From assembly GCA_029783825.1 (NCBI GenBank), contig JAREIK010008142.1:38526-102525 (forward strand): 64,000 bases of DNA, written 5' to 3'. Position numbers and translations under genes: made by a program. How positions within the stretch are numbered: position 1 is the first letter of the stretch; every line of letters starts with the position of its first letter. The DNA comes from Sapria himalayana. Its lineage: Eukaryota; Streptophyta; Magnoliopsida; Malpighiales; Rafflesiaceae. Shown one piece after another: positions 1 through 14,600 of this stretch. The notes beneath the pieces are model-generated. The model ran no database searches. It was not told the DNA's origin and was given only the letters and a program-made list of their open reading frames with translations.

Positions 1-1708
1 ATAGAAAGGCATATATATAGACATATAGATAGACAGATAAATAGACACATTGATAAATAGACACACAGATAGATAAACAAATAGACAAATAAATAGATAG
101 GAAAGCAAACAAAAAATAATAGATAAACAAACAATCAGGGAGGCATACAGTCAATCAGGTAGGTAGTTAAACAGATTGGCATAGATTGAGAGATAGACAA
201 ATAAATAGATAGATAGTTTGATAGACAAATACATGGATAGCTATATAAATAAATTCATACATAGATTGATATATCGATAGTTAGATAGATTCATACACAA
301 ATTGAAAGATAGATAGACAAATAGATAGACAAATAGATAGACAAAACAGATAGATAAATAGAGACATAGATAGATAGTTATTTAGTCAAATATATAAAAA
401 GATAAATAGATAGATAGACAGATAAATAGATAGATAGATAATTAAATAAACAGATTAATAGATAGAATGAAAGATAGATTTATATATAGATTGATAGATA
501 TATTCATAGATAAATTGGAGGATAGAAAAACATATAGATATACAAACAGATAGAAAAATAAATAGATAGATAGAAAGATTGATAGATATATAGATAAATA
601 GATAGATAGATTGATAGTAAGTGAGATAGACACTCAGATAGGTAGAAAATTAGGCAGGGAACAGACAAATAGACGGACAAACTGATAGACAAAGTGACAC
701 ATAAATAAAAATATAGATGGATAGAAAGACAAATAGATAGATAGTTTGACAGATAGATTAATAGAAAGATAAATAGACTAATAGATATATAAATTGATAG
801 ATAGATTGATATATATATTGATAGATATATAGATAGACAGATAGATAGATTATAATACAAATAAATATATAATAGATCAACATATAGAGAGAGATAGATA
901 GATATATAGACATATAGATAGATAGAGAGATGAGAGAAAGTTAGACAAATAGATACATAGATAGATATATAGATACATAGATAAATAGTTAGTTAGATAG
1001 ATAGATAGACAGATAGAAAGATAGATAGAAAGATTGATTGACAGACAGATTATAGACAGATTGATATATATATTGATAGACAAATTGATAGACTGATAGA
1101 TAGACTAATTGATAGACTGATAGATAGATAGATTGATAGAGAGATAGATAGATAGAATGATAGAATTAAAGATTGATATATAGATACATAGATAAAGATT
1201 TAGATAGATAGATCGATAGATAAATTATTAGAAAAATAGATAGATAGATAGATAGATAGACAGATTGATAGATACATAAATGGATATATATATATATAGA
1301 CAAATAGATAGACATATAGATACACATACAAATATATAGATAGATAAATAGATAGATAGATAAAGAGATAGATAGAAAGATAGATAGATAGTTAGATAGA
1401 AAGATATATAGATGTATATATAATTAGATAGATAGAGATATAAATATATATATAGATGTATAATTATATCTATAGATAGAGATATAATTATATAGATGTA
1501 TATATATAGACACAGACAACAAATAGAAAGATATATATATATATAGATAGACAGATTAATAGATGGATAGATAGATAGATAGAAATTTAAATAGACAAAT
1601 AGAAAGGCATGTAGATAAATAGATAGAAAGAGATACGTATATATATATATATAGATAAATAAATAGAGAGATATTAAGATAGAAAGAAAGTAAGTAAGAT
1701 AGATATAT

Positions 1709-1710
1709 AG

Positions 1711-1740
<30 letters not shown>
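1709..1740. repeat. (TA)n tract in GATA array
   Basis: An uninterrupted alternating TA run of about 30 bases sits inside the GATA array, flanked by AGATATATAG-type units. Confidence 0.85.
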
Positions 1741-1742
<2 letters not shown>

Positions 1743-3029
1743 CTAATAGATAGATAGATAGATCCATAGATAGATAGATAGTCAGATAGATTTACATGTA
1801 GATAGATAAATAGATAAAAAGTTAGACAAACAAATAAATTGACAAATAGATAGATAGATAGATAAACAAACAAATAGAAAGATAGATAGACAGAAAGATA
1901 AATATATAGATTAGATTGAAGGATTTATATACATATAGATAGACAAATATATAGTCACAAATAAACAAATAGATAGGTAGATAAATAAATAGATAGGTAA
2001 AGAGATAGATAGAGAGACAGAGAGATAGATAGATATTATGATAGACAAAAAGATAAATAGTTAGATAGATAGACAGATAGATAGATAAATAAATAAATAG
2101 ATAGGTAAAGAGATAGACAAATAGACAGACAAATAGATAGATAGATAGATATTAAGATAGACAAAAAGATAGATAGATAGATAGACATACAGATAGACAG
2201 ATAGAAAGAAAGATAGATATATAAATACATAGATAGATAAATAGATAGATAGATTTATTGAAACAAAGATAGATAGATAGATTGATTCATTGATTGAAAT
2301 TCAGATAGATAAATAGATAGATAGACATATAAATAGATAGTTAGATAGATAAATAGACAGAATGAATGATAGAATGATAATATATTAATATATGGATTTA
2401 TAGACAAAATGATTGATAGATTGATAGACAAATAGATAAATAGATAGTTATATATACAAATAGATAGACAAATAGATAGATAGAGAGAAAAATAAATAAA
2501 TTGAGAAAAAGACAAATAGACAAATAGATTGATAGACATTAAAGTAGGTAGATAGTGAAATAGGTAGGCATATAAACAAATTGATAGAAAAAAAGACACA
2601 CAAGAAGAATGATAGATAGATATATAGATAGACAGATAGATAAATAGTTTAAAAGATAGATTAATCTAATGATAGATAGATAAATAGATATAAATATAGA
2701 TAGATAGATTGATAGATAGATTGATTGATATATAGATTAATAAATAGATTAATATATAAATTAATTTTAAAATAGATAAATAGATTGATAGACATATTGA
2801 TAGATAGATTGTGTGATAGATTGATTGATAGGTTCAAAAACATATTGATAGACTAGATTGATAGACAAAAAGATAGACAAAAAGATAGATAGATAGATAG
2901 ATAGACATATGGATATATAGATAGATATTAAGATTATTTGAACGATAAAAATATAGATAGATATATAGATAGATAGAAAAACAAACAAACAAATAGATAG
3001 ATATATAGATAGAGAAATAGACAAATACA

Positions 3030-5687
3030 TAGATAGTTAGGTAGGCAGACATGTAGTCAGGCAAGTATAAAAAATAGATAGATTGATATATAGATAGAAA
3101 GATAAATAAATAGACAAACAAATTGTTAGACAAATAGATACACAGATATATAGATAGTTTGATAGATAGATTATAAGACACATTAATAGACCGATGGATA
3201 GATAGATTGAAAGACAAATTGATAGATAGATTGATGAATAAATAGATAGATACATAAATAGATAGATATATAGACAAATAGATACATAGAAAGAAAGAAA
3301 TATAGATAGATAGATAAATAGTCAGATAGATAGATAAATAGATTGATAGATAGTCAGATAGATACATAGATAGTCATATAGATAAACAAGAAGATATATA
3401 TGTACATAGACAGGTATATAGATAGCTAGATAAATAGATAGATAAGTCGATAAATAGATAGATTAAGAGATAAAATTATTGATAGATTGATAAACTAATT
3501 GATAGAAAGATTGATAGACAGATCGATAAATAGATAGATAGACAAACATAAAGATATACAAATAGACTAAAAAATAGATAGATAGACAGAAAGATAGATA
3601 GACACATTGATAGGTAGGTAGACAAATAGAGATATAGATATTCATGTAGGCAGATAGTCTGGTAGGTAAGCATATAGATAAATAGACATACTAACTGATA
3701 GACAAAAAGTCACACAGATAGGAAGATAAATAGATATTTAGACAGATAGAAAGATAGTTTGATAGATAGATTAAAAGAATGATTAATAGACTAATTGAAA
3801 TAAAATTGATAGATAGATAGGTAGACAAATAGATAGATAGTCAGAAAGATAAATAGATTGAAAGATCGACTAATAGATATATAGGTGATAGAATGAAAGC
3901 CAGATAGATAGATAGTTATATAGATAGATAGATAGACAAATAAACAGATTGATTGATTGATTCATTGATAGAATGATTGATAGATTGCTAGACAAATTGA
4001 AAGAAAGTTTTATTTTTAAATTGATAGATAGATTGATAGATAGATAGACAAAAAACAAACAAACAAATAGAGAGATAAATAAAAATTTTGATACACATAT
4101 AGATTGAAAGACAGACTAATAGTGTGATAGAGAGTTAGGAAGGTAGTTAGTCTACAAAGATGTAGATAGACAAATAGACAGATAAACTGATAGACAAATA
4201 GACACATAGATAGAAAGATAGATAGATATATAGATAGATAGATGCATAGAGGAATATTATTATAGGGAGAAAGATAAATAAATAGATAGATAGATTGATT
4301 AATTGAGAGATAGTCAATTAGATATACAAGTAGATAGTTAGATAGATAGATAGACAAACAAAAAATTAAATAGACAAACAAACAAATAGATCGATAGAAA
4401 AATAAATAGATATATGGATAGTCAGGTTGGAAAATATACAAATAAAAAGATAGATAGATAGACAGACACACAAACAAATAGACAGAAAGATAGATAAATA
4501 AATAGATAGATAGATAGATATATAGTTTGATAGATAGGTTAATAGATAAATTGATAGACAAATAGATAGAATATTGATAGACATATTGATAGAAAATAGA
4601 TAGATAGATAGTCAGATATAAAAATAGATACACAGATAGATAAATAGTTAGATAGATAAATTAATAAACAAATAGATAGATAGATAGATAGATAGACAAA
4701 TAGATATGTAGATAGATAAATAGATAGATAAAAAGATAGATAGATAAATAGATAGACAAACAGATTAATAGATAGAGAGATATAAAGATATTTAGAATAA
4801 TAGATAGATATATAGATATATAGTTTGATAGATATGTTAATAGATAGATCGATATACCAATAGATAGAAGATTGATAGACATATTGATTGAAAATAGATA
4901 GACAGATAGATAGATAGACAGATAGATAGATAGACATATAGAAAAATAGATACACAAATAGATAGATAGTTAGATAGATAAATTGATAGACAAATAGATA
5001 GACAGACAGATAGATAGATAGATAGATAGACAAATAGATATGCTAATAGATAAATATATAGATAAAGAGATAGATAGAAAAATAGATAGATAGAGAGATT
5101 AACAAATAGAGAGATATATATATATTTAGAAAAATAGATAGATAGAAAGAGAGATAAACATATAGATAGACATATAAATAGACATATAGATTGATAGATA
5201 GATACATAGATTGATAGACAAATAGATATATAGAGAGATAGATAGATAATTAGATAGAAAGTAAAACAAATAAATAGAAATAGAGAAAAATAAATTGATA
5301 AACAAATAGATATATATATATATATAGACAAGTAGGCTGACATTTAGTCAGGCAGGGATACACACAGACATACACATAGATAGATTTACATACAAACAAA
5401 TAAACAAATAGATAGATAGAGAATGAAATAGATAGATGTATAGATAGTTTAATAGACATATTGATTGTTAGATAGATAGACAAATAGATAGATAAATAGA
5501 AACACAGATATATAGATTGATAGATAGACAGATAGATAAATATATAGATAGATATATCGATAGATAAATACACATATTGATAGATAGATTGATTGCCAGA
5601 TTAATAGATTGATTAATAGACAAATTGATTGATAGATTAATATATAGATTGATTAGCATTCAGATAGACATACATACAAATATACAA

Positions 5688-5720
<33 letters not shown>

Positions 5721-6800
5721 CAGATAGAGATATAGATAATCATTTAGGCAGACATCCAGGCACACAGGTAGATAAACAAATGGATAAACAAACAAATTGA
5801 TAAATTAATGCACATAAAGGAAGATAAACAAATATATAGATAAATATATAAATAGTTTGATATAAAGATTAATAGACAGATTAAAAAACTAATATAATAA
5901 GAAAAATTGATAGATAGATTGATAGACTTCTAGATATATAGATTGATAAATACACAAATTGATTGACAGAAAGATAGTCATATAGATAAATACATAGAAA
6001 AATAGAAAAATAGATAGATATTTAGATAGAAAGATAGATGGATAGATTCATAGATAAAATTATAGATAGATAGTTAGATAGATTGATAGACAAATTAATA
6101 GAAAGATTAATAGATAGATCTATAGATATATAGATAGACTAATAGATATGTAGTTAAATAGAAAGATACATAGACAAATAGATAAACAAAAAGATAGATT
6201 ATTAGATAGATTGATTGATTGATTGAAAAATAGATTGATATATAAATCGACATATAGATTGACAAATAGATAGATAGATAGTAGATAGATATACAAATAG
6301 ATAGATAGACAGATAGTTAGTTAGTTAGTTAGATAAACAGAAAGATTGTCAGAAAGATACAAACATAGATAGACATATATATAGAAAGATATACAGATAG
6401 ATTGAGAAATAGAAAGAAAGATTGATTGATAGATAGGTAAATAGATAGTTAGATAGATAGATAGACTGAAAGATAGATAGATCGATAGACAAATAGATAG
6501 AAAGACAAATAGATAGATAGATAAATAGATATATAGATAGATAGACAGACATACAAATCGGAAAATTGATAGGTAGATAGATAGATGATATATTGATAGA
6601 CAAAGAAATAGATAGACATACATATAGTTAATTAGTCAATTAGTCAGGCAGGCAGACATTCATGCATGTAGGTAGATAGACAGACAAATAGAGAAATAGA
6701 TAAATAAACAATCATACAAACAAATAGAAAAATAATAGATAAGCAGATATATAGATAGTTTAATAAATAGATTAATAGAAAAATTGATAGAAATATAGAT
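3030..6800 (+). repeat. Higher-order units inside GATA block 1
   Basis: An ordered composite motif recurs here. First comes a GC-richer head (variants of TAGGCAGACAT and GTCAGGCAGG) near 3,036, 3,640, 4,135, 5,335, 5,750 and 6,640. Roughly 60-100 bases of CAAACAAAT/GACACA-rich sequence follow. Then comes a tail of the type TAGTTTGATAGATAGATTAATAG near 3,160, 3,755, 5,445, 5,850 and 6,760. A diverged copy sits near 640-770, and extra tails occur near 4,510 and 4,820. Head-to-head spacing is roughly 400-900 bases. This ordered recurrence suggests a long, decayed satellite monomer rather than simple slippage. Unit limits were judged by eye. Confidence 0.6.
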
Positions 6801-8373
6801 AGATTGACAAAATGACAGATATATTGATAGACAGATAGATAGGAAAATAGATAGATAGATAGATAGATAGACAAATAGCTAGATATATTGATAGATAAAA
6901 TGATAGATATATTTATAGATAAATTGATAGATAGATGGGCAAATAGATTGACTGACAGATTGATAGATAGAATAATAGATAGATAAATAGACAGAATGAT
7001 ATACAAATAGATAGATAGATATATAAATAGATAGATAGATAGATACATAGACAGATAAGTAGGTAGATAGATTGACTGATAGTTATATAGATATATAGAT
7101 AGAATGGTAGACAAATATATAGATAGATAGATACGAAATTACATGGACAGATAGATAGGTAGATAGATTAACTAATAGTTATATAGATATATAGATTGAT
7201 CGATAGATAGATAGATAGACACATAAACAAATGTAGAGTTGATATACAGATAGAAATATAAAAGATAAACAAATAGATCGATAGATATATAGATGTATAT
7301 ATTTATAGGCCAATTAATAGATAGATAGATTGATAGATAAATAAATAAAATTATTAATTTATAAATATTTTCATAAATAGATTGAAAGATAGATTGATAG
7401 ATAAATATAAACAAAGATCGATAAATAGATAGATAGATAGACAGAAAAATTGATTGATAGAATGATAAATAAATATACAGATTGATATACAGGTTGATAG
7501 ATAAAGAGATATATAAATAGAAACATAGATAGATAAATAAATAAAAACATAGTTAGATAGATAGATAGATAGATAGACTGATAGATAGAAAAATATATAG
7601 ATAGATAGATAGATAAAGATATAGATAGTCATAAAGTTAGATAGATATATATACAAATAGAATGATTGATTGATAGATACATTCATAGACAAATTAATAG
7701 TCAAATAGATAGATAGATAGATACAAAGAAATATAATTAGATAAATAGATAGAAAGATAGACACCTAATTAGACAAATAGATAAAAAATTGATAGATAGA
7801 TTGATAGGTAGATAGATCGATAGATAGATAAATAGATTGACAATGATAAATATATAGATAGATAGATAGAGATATAGAAAGATAGATAGATAAATAGACA
7901 TATAGATAGTTATATAGATAGATAGACTGATATATTGATTGATTAATAGATAGATAGATAGGTAGATAGATAGATACATAGATAATTATATTGATAGAAT
8001 ATTAATTAGATACATAGATATAGTTTGATTGATATATAGAAAGAAAGATAGATAGGTAGGTAGACATATAGATAGACAGATAGATAGATTCATAGATAGA
8101 TAGATCGATAGATGGATTAATAGACATATTGATAGAAAGATTGATTGATAGACAGATATATAGGTATATAGATAGACAAATAGATAGATTTAAATATAGA
8201 TAACAAAAAGATAGACAGATATATAGATAGAATGATTGATTGAACGATATTCAAATAAAGAGATTGACAGATATATTGATATATAAATAGATAGATAAAC
8301 AGATAGATAGATAGATAGTTAGATAGATAGTCAAATAAATAGACATATAGGTTTACAAATAGATAGATAGATA

Positions 8374-8399
8374 GATATATATATATATATATATATATA
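8374..8399. repeat. (TA)n tract in GATA array
   Basis: An alternating TA run of about 25 bases, followed by AGAAAGAAAGAAAGATAG, within GATA block 1. Confidence 0.85.
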
Positions 8400-9619
8400 G
8401 AAAGAAAGAAAGATAGATACATAGAAAGAAAAAGATATTGATAGATAGATAGATTGACAAATAGATAGAAAGATAGTTAAATAGATTGAAAAACAAATAG
8501 ACATATAGATAGACAAATAGATAGATAAATAGATAGATAAATAGATAGATAGATAAATAGATATACAGATAGATAGATTGATAGATATATAGATTGATAT
8601 ACAGATAGATAGATAGATATATAGAGATATGGATACATAGATATATCGACAGATGGATATACAAATATACAAACATATAAACCGAGAGATAGATTTGTAA
8701 ATAGATAGATAGACAGATTGATAGTTAAATAGGCATACATATAGATAGATAGATATATAGATAGATATATAGATAGATATATAGATAGACAAATAGATTA
8801 ACAGATAAATAAATATGATGATAGATAAATATATAGAAACATAGATAGAATGATAGTTAGTTAGATAAACAAATAGATAGACATTTTGATAGACAAATAG
8901 ATAGATAGATAGATAGACAGAAATATATATAAGTAGATAGATAAACAAATAAATAAAGATATTGATATATATATTGATAGACATATAGATAGATAGTTAA
9001 ATAGCCAATTAGATAGATAGATAGCTTGGAAAATAAATTGAAAGAAGATAGATAGATAGACATATAGCTAGATAGATTGATATATAGAATGATGGATAGA
9101 TTGATAGATATATAGATAGTTAGATTGATAGATATATAGATAGTTAGATTGATTGATAAACAAATTGATAGAATGATAAATAGATAGATTGATAAATAGA
9201 TTGATAAAATGATAGATATATAAATAGATAGATAAATAGATAGATAGATAAATAGATAGAATGATAGACGGATAGATAGATAGATAGTCAGATACATAGA
9301 CAAATTGATAGGCAGATAGATTGATATATAAATATTAAAATAAATAAACAAATAGATAGATAGACAGATAAATTTTTAAATAGATAGGTAGATAGAAAGA
9401 TTGAAAGATATATAGATAAATTAATAAATAGATAGATGGATAGATTGTTAGATAGATAGATTGATAAGTATATAGTTAGAATGATTGATTGATATATAGA
9501 TTCATAGAAAGATTTAAAGATAGATTGATAGGTATATAGTTAGAATGATTGATTGACAAATAGATTCATATAAAGATTTAAAGATAGATTGATAGACATA
9601 TATAAACAAAGATAGATAA

Positions 9620-9651
<32 letters not shown>

Positions 9652-10058
9652 ATAGATAGAAATATAGATAGATAGATAGATTGATATACAGGTTGATAGT
9701 TAGAGAGATCTATAGTTAGAAAGATAGATAGATATATAAATAAATAGATAGATAGATAGATTGATTGATAAACTGATAAATAGACAAATAAGTAGATAGA
9801 TAGATAAACATATCACTAGATATATAGATATAATGATTCATTGATGATAGATTCATAAATAGATTAATAGTCAGATTAATAGACAAATAGATACAAAGAT
9901 ATATTAACAAAAAAAAAGATAAAAAGATAGACACATAATTAGAAAAATAGAATGACAGATTGATAAATAGTTTGATAGACAGATTGATTGATAAATAGAT
10001 AGACAATGATAGATACATAAATAGATAGATAGACAGATAATGATATAAAAAGATAGAT

Positions 10059-10074
10059 AGATAGGTAGATAGTT
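10059..10074 (+). repeat. Left target-site duplication of LINE copy 1
   Basis: The 16-mer agataggtagatagtt is the last satellite sequence before the LINE starts (next base c). The identical 16-mer occurs at 16,275-16,290, immediately after the LINE 3' end. Length and placement fit an L1-type target-site duplication. The leftmost A could equally belong to the LINE tail, giving 15 bp. Confidence 0.8.
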
Positions 10075-10167
10075 CAAAACGCTCTCAACTTCTAGAAAGA
10101 TAAAACTCGAATTCTAGAGAGAGAAAGTGCAAGATTTGGGCAGAATATAGCCAATTTCAAGCTCAAA

Positions 10168-11601
10168 ATGGGGCAAGAGGACTTCCTAGCACATAGGAAG
10201 TCATTTGCTTCAATATTGCAAGGGCCCACGCATACTTCTCCCTCATTAGGGAACAAGCAAGACTTGCCGGCGGTCTTTTTCTCTCTAGCCAAACTTGCAA
10301 GAATGGCAAAACCCTTCGAATGGACTTTGGTTGGGAAGTTCTCACATGGCCGATCGAGTTTTAAAGACATTCGAGACTTCCTCTCCTCAATAAAGCTTAA
10401 AGGGGCAGTAAAAATGAGAGATTTTGACTCAAAGCATATTTTTCTGCAACTCTCGGAGGAAGTAGATTATTATAGAATATGGATGCGAGGTATGTGGTAG
10501 ATCAAAGGCTTTTCTATGCGCATGCTGAAATGGACAAATGAGTTCACCCCACTGGAAGAATCACCCATTGCACCGGTATGGTTTCTACTCCCAGATCTTC
10601 CCCTACCCTTCTATAATAAGGCGGCTCTCTTTTCTATTGCTTCGTGTGTGGGCAAACCGATGAGGATGGACGAGGCTACTACCTCAATGTCTCGACCTCA
10701 CTGTGCTCGTCTCTGTGTAGAGATGAGTTTGCTGTCGATACCCCCACATAAACTGTGGATAGGTAGTGATGATAATAATGGGTTTTGGCAAACGATTGTC
10801 CCAGAATACTTTCCTCGATATTGTACATTATGTAAAAGATTGGGTCATGATGAGGTTGAATGCAAAATGGGTTTAGAACGATGCGAAAATGTTAAAGAAA
10901 ATGCAGGTAAAACCAAGGTGCAGAAATGGATAAGGAAGGAAAGCATGGGCAAAGTTTCCACACAAATTTTTGAGACTAAGTCACCAAAAAAGCTTGATGC
11001 TAAGAGCTCAGGGGAGGAAGGTAATGAAGATTCTATAAAAAACGGCAATCGTAGGAAGATAAGCTGAGAAGGGGATGTAGGCATGCAAGAGGGAAGCAAG
11101 GAAAAAGCCTCGGGTGGTGATTTTTGCATCACCGGAGAGGAAATGAAAATGGAGCACCAAGCGGATGGCTGTGCTTGGGACTTACCTAAACCAAGATACA
11201 AGAGGCAAGTTAAGAAGGTTAGGACTAGGAGGAATGCAAGAGACAAGGAGGAGGATTTATGCTAGATGGAGGAAGACGTGCTGGATTTTTCAGAGGAGGA
11301 GTTCGAAGTGAAAAGCTGGAACTTACCACCTCAAAGCAAGGCCATGGAAAGGATGGAAATGAAGTCTTCTAAGGATGATCTAGAAATGGCCATAAGTAAA
11401 TGGGATACATATACAAGAAAAGAGGATATGGAGGAGCTGAATGTAATGGCGTTACAGCTTGGAAAAATTTTAAAGGAACAGATTATGGAACTGGTCTCTA
11501 GTGTAACAAAACCCACAAGGCACATGAAGAAGTATAAGAATATGCAATACGATTCAAAGTGTAGAACGAGAGCGCAGTCAAAATCAGCAGGTAATGTTTA
11601 G
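10168..11601 (+). pseudogene. LINE ORF1: DUF4283 and CCHC zinc-knuckle RNA-binding protein (three stops)
   Basis: This ORF would encode the nucleic-acid-binding chaperone of the LINE ribonucleoprotein, about 477 codons. The N-terminal ~160 residues match the DUF4283 pattern of plant LINE ORF1, including the segment FKWT-like MRMLKWTNEF and the stretch around PVWFLLPDLPLPF. A CCHC knuckle follows at about 10,827-10,870 (CTLCKRLGHDEVEC, spacing C-X2-C-X4-H-X4-C). The C-terminal third is lysine/glutamate-rich and charged, without a recognisable fold. In-frame stops lie at 10,498-10,500 (TAG, where the family has Trp), 11,065-11,067 (TGA) and 11,263-11,265 (TAG). Each is explicable by one G:C to A:T transition. 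The ATG at 10,168 follows a short leader. The last codons overlap the ORF2 start. Confidence 0.88.
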
Positions 11602-14600
11602 TTGTTTATATTAGAATATAAGGGGGGTGGCTAACACACCCACCTTAAATAGATTAAAAAAACTCATTAAAATTCATAAACTAAGAATATTAATTATAAC
11701 TGAACCAATGGTAGATAAAAACAAATTAGACCATTATAAAGGGATAATGGGATTTGATAATGCCATAACAAATGTAAATGGGAAAATCTGGATTATGTGG
11801 AGGGATAATATAGACCTCAGAATCTTAAAAGACACAGAACAAATATTATACTCTAAAATTGTTAGTAACACAGAAATTTTAATGTCAGCTGTTTATGCAA
11901 AAAATTCTAAAGAAGAGAGGAAAACACTATGGCAGGATATAAAAGAAATCGCGGTAAAGGATTCTCCATGGATTATTGGAAGAGATTTTAACGTAATAAG
12001 ATGCCCTAGTGAGAAAAAAGGAGGAAGACATGCCGATACAGCGGCAATGTCACAGTTTAATGAGGCAATCGCTAATGCCAACTTAATAGAACTTGATTAT
12101 ATAGGGGAAAAATATACATGGTGTAATAACTGGAAAAAGTGGGGAGCAATTTGGGCTAGACTGGATAGGTTTTTATTTAATGCTAAATGGATAGATTCTC
12201 ATGGGTCTACAACTATTAAACATTTAAATAGAACCTGCTCAGATCATAGTCCTTTACTCTTGATTTACCAGTATAATTATAAGCCAAAGAAAACATTTAA
12301 ATTTCAAAATATGTGGGGCTTGCATGAAAATTTTTTAACAATAGTGAAAACTTCATGGGCAGAAAAAGCCATAGGCAATCCACTACAAAGCTTAGCAATA
12401 AAAATGCGTAGACTAAAAATTAGATTGACCACATGGAATAAGGAAGTATTTGGTAATATAAATAGGAATATAATACAGGCAGAGGAGAAGGTGGAGAAGA
12501 GTGAAATAAAATACGAGAAAGATCAAAATGAAGAGAGTGGAAAAGAGTTATGTCGGGCAGAGGCAGAATTAAGACTTTGCTTAAATATGGAAGAAGTTTT
12601 CTTGAAACAGAGTGCGAGGATTAAGTGGTTAAAAGAAGGAGATAATAATACTAAATTTTTTCACACTATGGCAAAAATCAAATCTCAAAAACAAAAGATA
12701 AAAGCTATAAAAAACTCAGAAGGTATATGGTTTGAAAAAGAAGAAGAGATAAGAACACAGTTAGAAGGATACCTAAAAACTCATTTGTGTGAGATTACGA
12801 GGAGAGAAGGAAATAGTTTAATACAGAAAATAAAACTACAAGTGACAGAGAGAGATAATGAAAAACTAGCTGAATTTCCTGATGAAGAGGAAATAAGGGA
12901 AGATGTTTTTGATATGAATAAGGACAGCGTGGCAGGACCAGATGGTTGGAATAATGCTTTCTTCTAGATATGCTGGCCTATAATTAAGTCAGATTTGTTA
13001 CAAGCCATAACCTGGATATTTGCAGGAGCAGAAATTACAAAAGCATGGGCTAGCTCTTTCATAGTCCTTATTCCTAAAACCGAAAACCCACAGAAATGTG
13101 AGGACTTTTGGCCGATTAGCCTGTGCAACTCGATTTATAAGATTTTAACGAAGTTATTACAAAATAGGCTTAGGCCTATTTTTCCGAAAATAATTTCACA
13201 AGAACAATCTGGCTTTGTTGAGAATAGATTAATATCGGAAAATATAAGCCTAGCATCAGAAATGATGAGAGAAGTTGGGGCCAAGGCTAGGAAATATAAT
13301 GTTGTTTTAAAACTAGATTTGTCAAAAGCCTTTGACAGGGTCGAATGGTCAATATTATGTTTTATAATGCGTAAGATGGGATTTTCGGAGTTCTGGATAG
13401 ATTTAATGCATAGATGCATATCAAGTTTATGGGTTAAAATAATAATTAATGGGAAAATAGGAAACGAGTTTAAGCCTGTTAGAGGCCTAAGGCAAGGGGA
13501 TCCTTTATCACCTTATTTATTTAATATTTACTTAGAAACATTACTGATAAATTTAAAAGTAGAAATGGAAAATGAAAAGATATTAATGTTCAGGCAACCT
13601 AAGAATACCCCCAGAGTCTGCTGTTTAGCTTATGCAGATGATGTTATTATTTTCACAAATGCCAGTAAAAAATCGCTTCTAAATTTGATGGGGCTACTGC
13701 ACACGCTAGAGGAGGAAACAGGACAAACCCTAAATAATAAAAAGTGTCAATTTATGCTTGCAAAAAAAGCACGAAATAAAGTGGCTCAAAGGGTTTCGAA
13801 TATTACAAGTTTCACCCAGAAGAAAGGTGCATTGATGTACCTGGGTTGTCCTATATATGAAGGAAGATTAAAAGAAGAATATTTAAATTATCAAGTTGCA
13901 AGAATGAAGGATAAAATAGCGGGTTGGAAGGAAAATCTCTTAAGCATGGGAGGTATAATTATACTAATTACACGTGTTTTACAGGGTTCACTGGCTCATA
14001 TTCTAACCGTTATGCATCCTTTAAAAAAGATCATAAAGAGACTGGAAAAGCATATGGCTGATTTTTTATGGGGTAAGAAAGAAGGTAAGCCAAAATTACA
14101 TTGGCGAAAGTGGGAGGATTTATGCTTTCCCAAGGAGGAAGCAGGTCTAGGTTTTACTAGTTTTGAAGATATGGCAAAGGCATGGGCCTGCAAAAGCTGG
14201 TGGAGATTGAAAGAAAACAAAAGCTTGTGGGCAAATTTTATGCGTCTCAAGTATGGAGGGGAAAATGAGCAATGGATAGTTTCAAAAAAAGCGTCTAAAG
14301 CATGGAAATTGATGATGAAGCAAAAAGAGATAGTTGAAGCTCATTCTAGATTGAATAAAAGCGGATGGAAATGGATGTTAACCACAGAAGGAAAATTCAC
14401 TCTTAAATCAGCAAAAAACATATTAAGAAAAAAGCACAGGCATAGACCGATATTTAAAAACTTCTGGAAAGGTGATGCTCCACAGAAAATGAAAATATTA
14501 ATGTGGAGAACAATCATAAAAGCCACACCAGTGGATTTTAATATACAGAGGAAAGACATAAAGTTGGTCTCTAGATGCGAATGTTGTCACTCAGAAATAG

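Larger units (their letters stand above)
1..10074 (+). repeat. Degenerate GATA/GACA satellite array, block 1
   Basis: The plus strand is almost entirely variants of GATA (GATA, GACA, GAAA, AATA, GATT) in tetranucleotide register, with no unique sequence longer than a few tens of bases. The minus strand therefore reads through long stop-poor stretches of Leu-Ser-Ile-Tyr. These are an artefact of the TATC repeat and not proteins. The array is strongly diverged, not a pure microsatellite, and is punctuated by GC-richer segments such as those near 130-180, 640-660, 3,036-3,066 and 6,635-6,665. It ends abruptly at LINE copy 1. The mix of GATA and GACA resembles the animal Bkm satellite in composition only; no homology is claimed. 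Confidence 0.95.

Noticed and set aside
442..10018. Dozens of minus-strand open frames rich in Leu, Ser, Ile and Tyr
   Set aside because: They are translations of TATC repeats, which lack stop codons on that strand. There is no codon bias, domain or start context. The same applies at 16,582-32,291, 43,320-45,794 and 63,641-63,925.
10845..11246. 133-residue minus-strand frame opposite LINE ORF1
   Set aside because: Shadow of the coding strand; the plus strand carries the recognisable CCHC and charged ORF1 tail.
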